15,866 nucleotides of DNA from Candidatus Lambdaproteobacteria bacterium. Lineage in GTDB: Bacteria; SAR324; NAC60-12. The DNA is taken from assembly GCA_012964265.1 (NCBI GenBank), contig DTUH01000084.1:1-15866 (forward strand), read 5' to 3'. The position numbers were made by a program, and so were the translations under genes. The notes under the pieces are model-generated. The model was not told the origin of the DNA. It saw only the letters and a list, made by a program, of their open reading frames with translations, and did not search any database. Of this stretch, positions 14,193-15,866 are shown piece after piece; position 1 is the first letter of the stretch, and every line of letters begins with the position of its first letter.

Positions 14193-15101
14193 ATGGAAAA
14201 AATTAAAGCCGCGAGTCTGATGACCGCAATCAAAACACCTTATAAGCCCGACGGTGAAGTTGACCTGGAAAGCTATGACCGTCTGGTTGAAACACAAATC
14301 AAACATGGCGTGCAGGGACTGATTGTCTGCGGCACCACCGGCGAAGGTCATTTGATGGACTGGGAAGAGCATCTGATGCTGATTGCGCACAGTGTTAATA
14401 AATTCGGAAACCGACTGATTATTGTAGGCAATACCGGCAGCAACAACACCCGCGAAGCACTTAAGGGCACCAAATACGGATTTTCTTTTGGGATGGACGC
14501 GGCACTCCAGATAAATCCGTATTACGGCAAAACATCAGACGCAGGTTTAAAAGAGCATTTCCAGCGTGTTTTGGATTTAGGCCCCTCCATCATTTACAAC
14601 GTCCCCGGACGTACCGGGCAAGATCTGCAGCCTGAAATAATTGAAGAACTTGCAAAACATCCAAATTTAATTGGTGTAAAAGAATGTGCGGGCAACGAAC
14701 GGATGGCGCACTATGAATCAAAAGGGATTGCCTGCTGGTCCGGAAATGATGACCAGTGCTTTGAGGGTCGTCACCGTTACGGTTCACACGGTGTGATTTC
14801 TGTGATCAGTAATTTATTGCCGGGCATGATGCGGCGTCTGATGGATAATGATGATCCACAACTCAATGAGCGTTTACAGCCGCTGATGTCCTGGCTTTTT
14901 CACGTACCCAGCCCCAATGCTCTTAATACTGTACTGAGCATGACCGGTGCGACAAAACCTGTTTTCCGGCTGCCTTATTCACCCGTTGATCTGGATGCCC
15001 GCAAAAAGGTTATTGATCTTCTGCTGGAATTTTCACCTGACGACTGGGTTGGTTCCGGACTGGAACTGATGGATGACGAGCAGTTTATTCTATGTTCATG
15101 A
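14193..15101 (+). CDS. dapA: 4-hydroxy-tetrahydrodipicolinate synthase, plant-like type
   Basis: It condenses pyruvate with aspartate semialdehyde, the committed step to diaminopimelate and lysine. The 302-residue TIM barrel has Schiff-base K163 (GVKECAGN), Y135 and R140 (IIYNVPGRTG), T48/T49 (CGTTGEG) and Y111 (NPYYGKT), matching E. coli K161, Y133, R138, T44/T45 and Y107. From memory, many stretches are nearly those of plant chloroplast enzymes: GTTGEGHLMDWEEH, VGNTGSNNTREA, INPYYGKTS, CWSGNDDQC and ATKPVFRLPYSP. Effector-site positions W57, H60, N84, E88 and Y110 are kept, so feedback inhibition by lysine is likely. The extended C-terminus ending LMDDEQFILCS is also plant-like. No strong Shine-Dalgarno is visible. 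The 159-base leader holds no recognisable lysine riboswitch, but has a hairpin at 14155-14172. Confidence 0.95.
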   Translation: MEKIKAASLMTAIKTPYKPDGEVDLESYDRLVETQIKHGVQGLIVCGTTGEGHLMDWEEHLMLIAHSVNKFGNRLIIVGNTGSNNTREALKGTKYGFSFGMDAALQINPYYGKTSDAGLKEHFQRVLDLGPSIIYNVPGRTGQDLQPEIIEELAKHPNLIGVKECAGNERMAHYESKGIACWSGNDDQCFEGRHRYGSHGVISVISNLLPGMMRRLMDNDDPQLNERLQPLMSWLFHVPSPNALNTVLSMTGATKPVFRLPYSPVDLDARKKVIDLLLEFSPDDWVGSGLELMDDEQFILCS

Positions 15102-15116
15102 GAATGATGAATCAGT

Positions 15117-15146
15117 AAAAAGCCCTGAATCCGTGTCATTCCGGGC
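15117..15146 (-). terminator. Likely intrinsic terminator for the nucleoside hydrolase gene
   Basis: GCCCTGAAT (15122-15130) pairs with ATTCCGGGC (15138-15146) around a seven-base loop with one internal mismatch. Read on the minus strand it is followed by TTTTT (revcomp of 15117-15121). It lies about 150 bases past the nucleoside hydrolase stop. Confidence 0.5.
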
Positions 15147-15170
15147 CCAGTGCAGACCGGTAATCCAGGA
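15134..15170. repeat. REP-like imperfect palindrome (TGTCATTCC ... ATCCAGG type)
   Basis: The sequence runs TGTCATTCCGGG at its left and ACCGGTAATCCAGGA at its right, with arms ATTCCGG (15138-15144) and CCGGTAAT (15157-15164). This matches the common bacterial intergenic pattern in which TGTCATTCC is mirrored by GGAATCCAGG around a variable stem. It looks like one degenerate member. Genome copy number cannot be seen here. Confidence 0.5.
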
Positions 15171-15205
15171 GTGTTGCTAAAAATCTTGTTTTTAAACTAA
15201 CCGGG

Positions 15206-15230
15206 GGATCCGGATCATGGATCATGGATC
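15206..15230. repeat. Short tandem repeat GGATCAT with four GATC sites
   Basis: GGATC (15206-15210) is followed by GGATCAT (15212-15218), GGATCAT (15219-15225) and GGATC (15226-15230). Four GATC sequences fall within 24 bases, so the patch could be a Dam-type methylation cluster or a slippage-prone microrepeat. Confidence 0.8.
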
Positions 15231-15260
15231 AAATCCAGGATGGCCAAAGATTTTTTTAAG

Positions 15261-15276
15261 TCAACTTGAAAGTTGA
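15261..15276. repeat. Perfect 7-bp inverted repeat with 2-base loop
   Basis: TCAACTT (15261-15267) and AAGTTGA (15270-15276) are exact reverse complements separated by GA. No U-tract follows in either direction within a terminator distance on the correct side, so it may be a protein-binding palindrome or a dispersed repeat. Confidence 0.7.
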
Positions 15277-15296
15277 GTTACACCGCAACCAAAATA

Positions 15297-15794
15297 TCAA
15301 CCTTCCTGTGCCCAATCCAACAAACTTTCCATCAGCTGCGTTTTGAAGCGTTCCGCGTCAACTTCAAGCGCCACCAGCATATTTTCCTCACCCAAAGGTG
15401 TGCGGCCGCGCCGGTCCACCACTGTCATTCCGCGGGTTAATTCTCCAGTCAATTCTACATCCACATAACGTTTTTCGGTTTTCACCAAATCCGGAAAGAG
15501 GCAGACTCCCGCAGCCAGAGGATCATGCAGCACACAGCGTTTCCATCCGGAAAGACTTTCGTATGCACTGGAAATGAAATCAATTATCTGCAGCAAAAAT
15601 CCTGAGCGTTCATTTCCGATTTTCACTAAAGCCCGTAAATCTTCCTTTTCCCAGTAAACTTCATGGGTCACATCCAGACCAACCAGAGTCATCTCCATTC
15701 CGGAGCGGAACACAATTCGAGCGGCTTCCGGATCGTTTGCAATGTTGGCTTCAGCGACTGCGGAAACATTTCCCGTGAAAACCGCTCCACCCTC
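15297..15794 (-). pseudogene. Nucleoside hydrolase (IunH/URH type), C-terminal half, broken upstream
   Basis: Inosine-uridine nucleoside hydrolases split ribonucleosides into base and ribose. About 165 in-frame residues match the C-terminal half: GGAVFTGN, then AEANIANDPEAARIVF, which carries the substrate-contacting Asn of the EANI/EFNI motif. LVGLDVTHEV follows, then VLHDPLAAGV with the metal/ribose-binding Asp and its preceding His. Reading upstream on the minus strand, GGAV is preceded by Glu and an in-frame TAA at 15795-15797. The 23 residues before that (15798-15866) lack the expected GPLTN segment. Either about 40 codons are missing, or an unrelated C-terminus has been joined here. A GTG at 15711-15713 could only start a fragment. 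As it stands the gene cannot make a full enzyme; a contig-end chimera is as likely as a real pseudogene. Confidence 0.75.
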
Positions 15795-15866
15795 TTATTC
15801 CAGAAGATATTCTGCACCAAACGGGCCAAAATCCGCTGAAGTAGAAAATTCATCAGAAAAAATTCA

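Larger units (their letters stand above)
15102..15296. other. Repeat-rich intergenic region between dapA and nucleoside hydrolase
   Basis: This 195-base convergent spacer has no gene. It holds four separate structures: a terminator-like hairpin (15117-15146), a REP-like imperfect palindrome (15134-15170), a 7-base tandem repeat with clustered GATC (15206-15230) and a perfect 7+7 palindrome (15261-15276). Confidence 0.7.

Overview
The window looks like chromosomal DNA of a motile Gram-negative bacterium. It carries an outer-membrane-type lipoprotein, HflK, signal peptidase I, and flagellar stator genes whose MotB proteins bind peptidoglycan. A deltaproteobacterium-like lineage, including the SAR324 type, would fit the mix of SEC-C methionine aminopeptidase, short tandem MotB proteins, FapA and a plant-like DapA. 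That placement is a guess, because no rRNA or other taxonomic marker is present. No tRNA, rRNA, CRISPR array or insertion sequence was seen.

Layout. 1-2866 (minus strand): lepB, map with an N-terminal SEC-C zinc motif, then hflK, which is cut near its C-terminus at the window edge. 3089-4153 (minus): a membrane-associated family 2 glycosyltransferase. 4152-5456 (plus): N-acetylglutamate synthase (argA). The glycosyltransferase and argA start codons overlap inside a single CATG. 5466-7737 (minus): motA followed by two motB paralogues, convergent with argA and 9 bases from it. 7738-8077: a gene-free gap. 8078-8848 (minus): a TatD-family nuclease. 8992-12522 (plus): Bor-like lipoprotein, rnc, an RsuA/RluB-type pseudouridine synthase and fapA, the first three tightly coupled. 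12739-14033 (plus): a long pentapeptide-repeat protein overlapping a small secreted protein by 4 bases. 14193-15101 (plus): a plant-type dihydrodipicolinate synthase. 15102-15296: a repeat-rich intergenic patch. 15297-15866 (minus): the C-terminal half of a nucleoside hydrolase whose upstream part is interrupted.

How the genes fit together. Most are housekeeping: protein maturation and membrane quality control (lepB, map, hflK), arginine and lysine biosynthesis (argA, dapA), RNA processing (rnc, pseudouridine synthase) and motility (motA, two motB, fapA). The accessory interest lies in the duplicated motB, the pentapeptide-repeat/secreted protein pair and the plant-like dapA. Both window ends look irregular. 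Positions 1-38 repeat a piece of map exactly, and the nucleoside hydrolase is broken near the right edge. This suggests chimeric joins at contig ends, or real rearrangements that need read support. I did not find a convincing new defence or mobile system.
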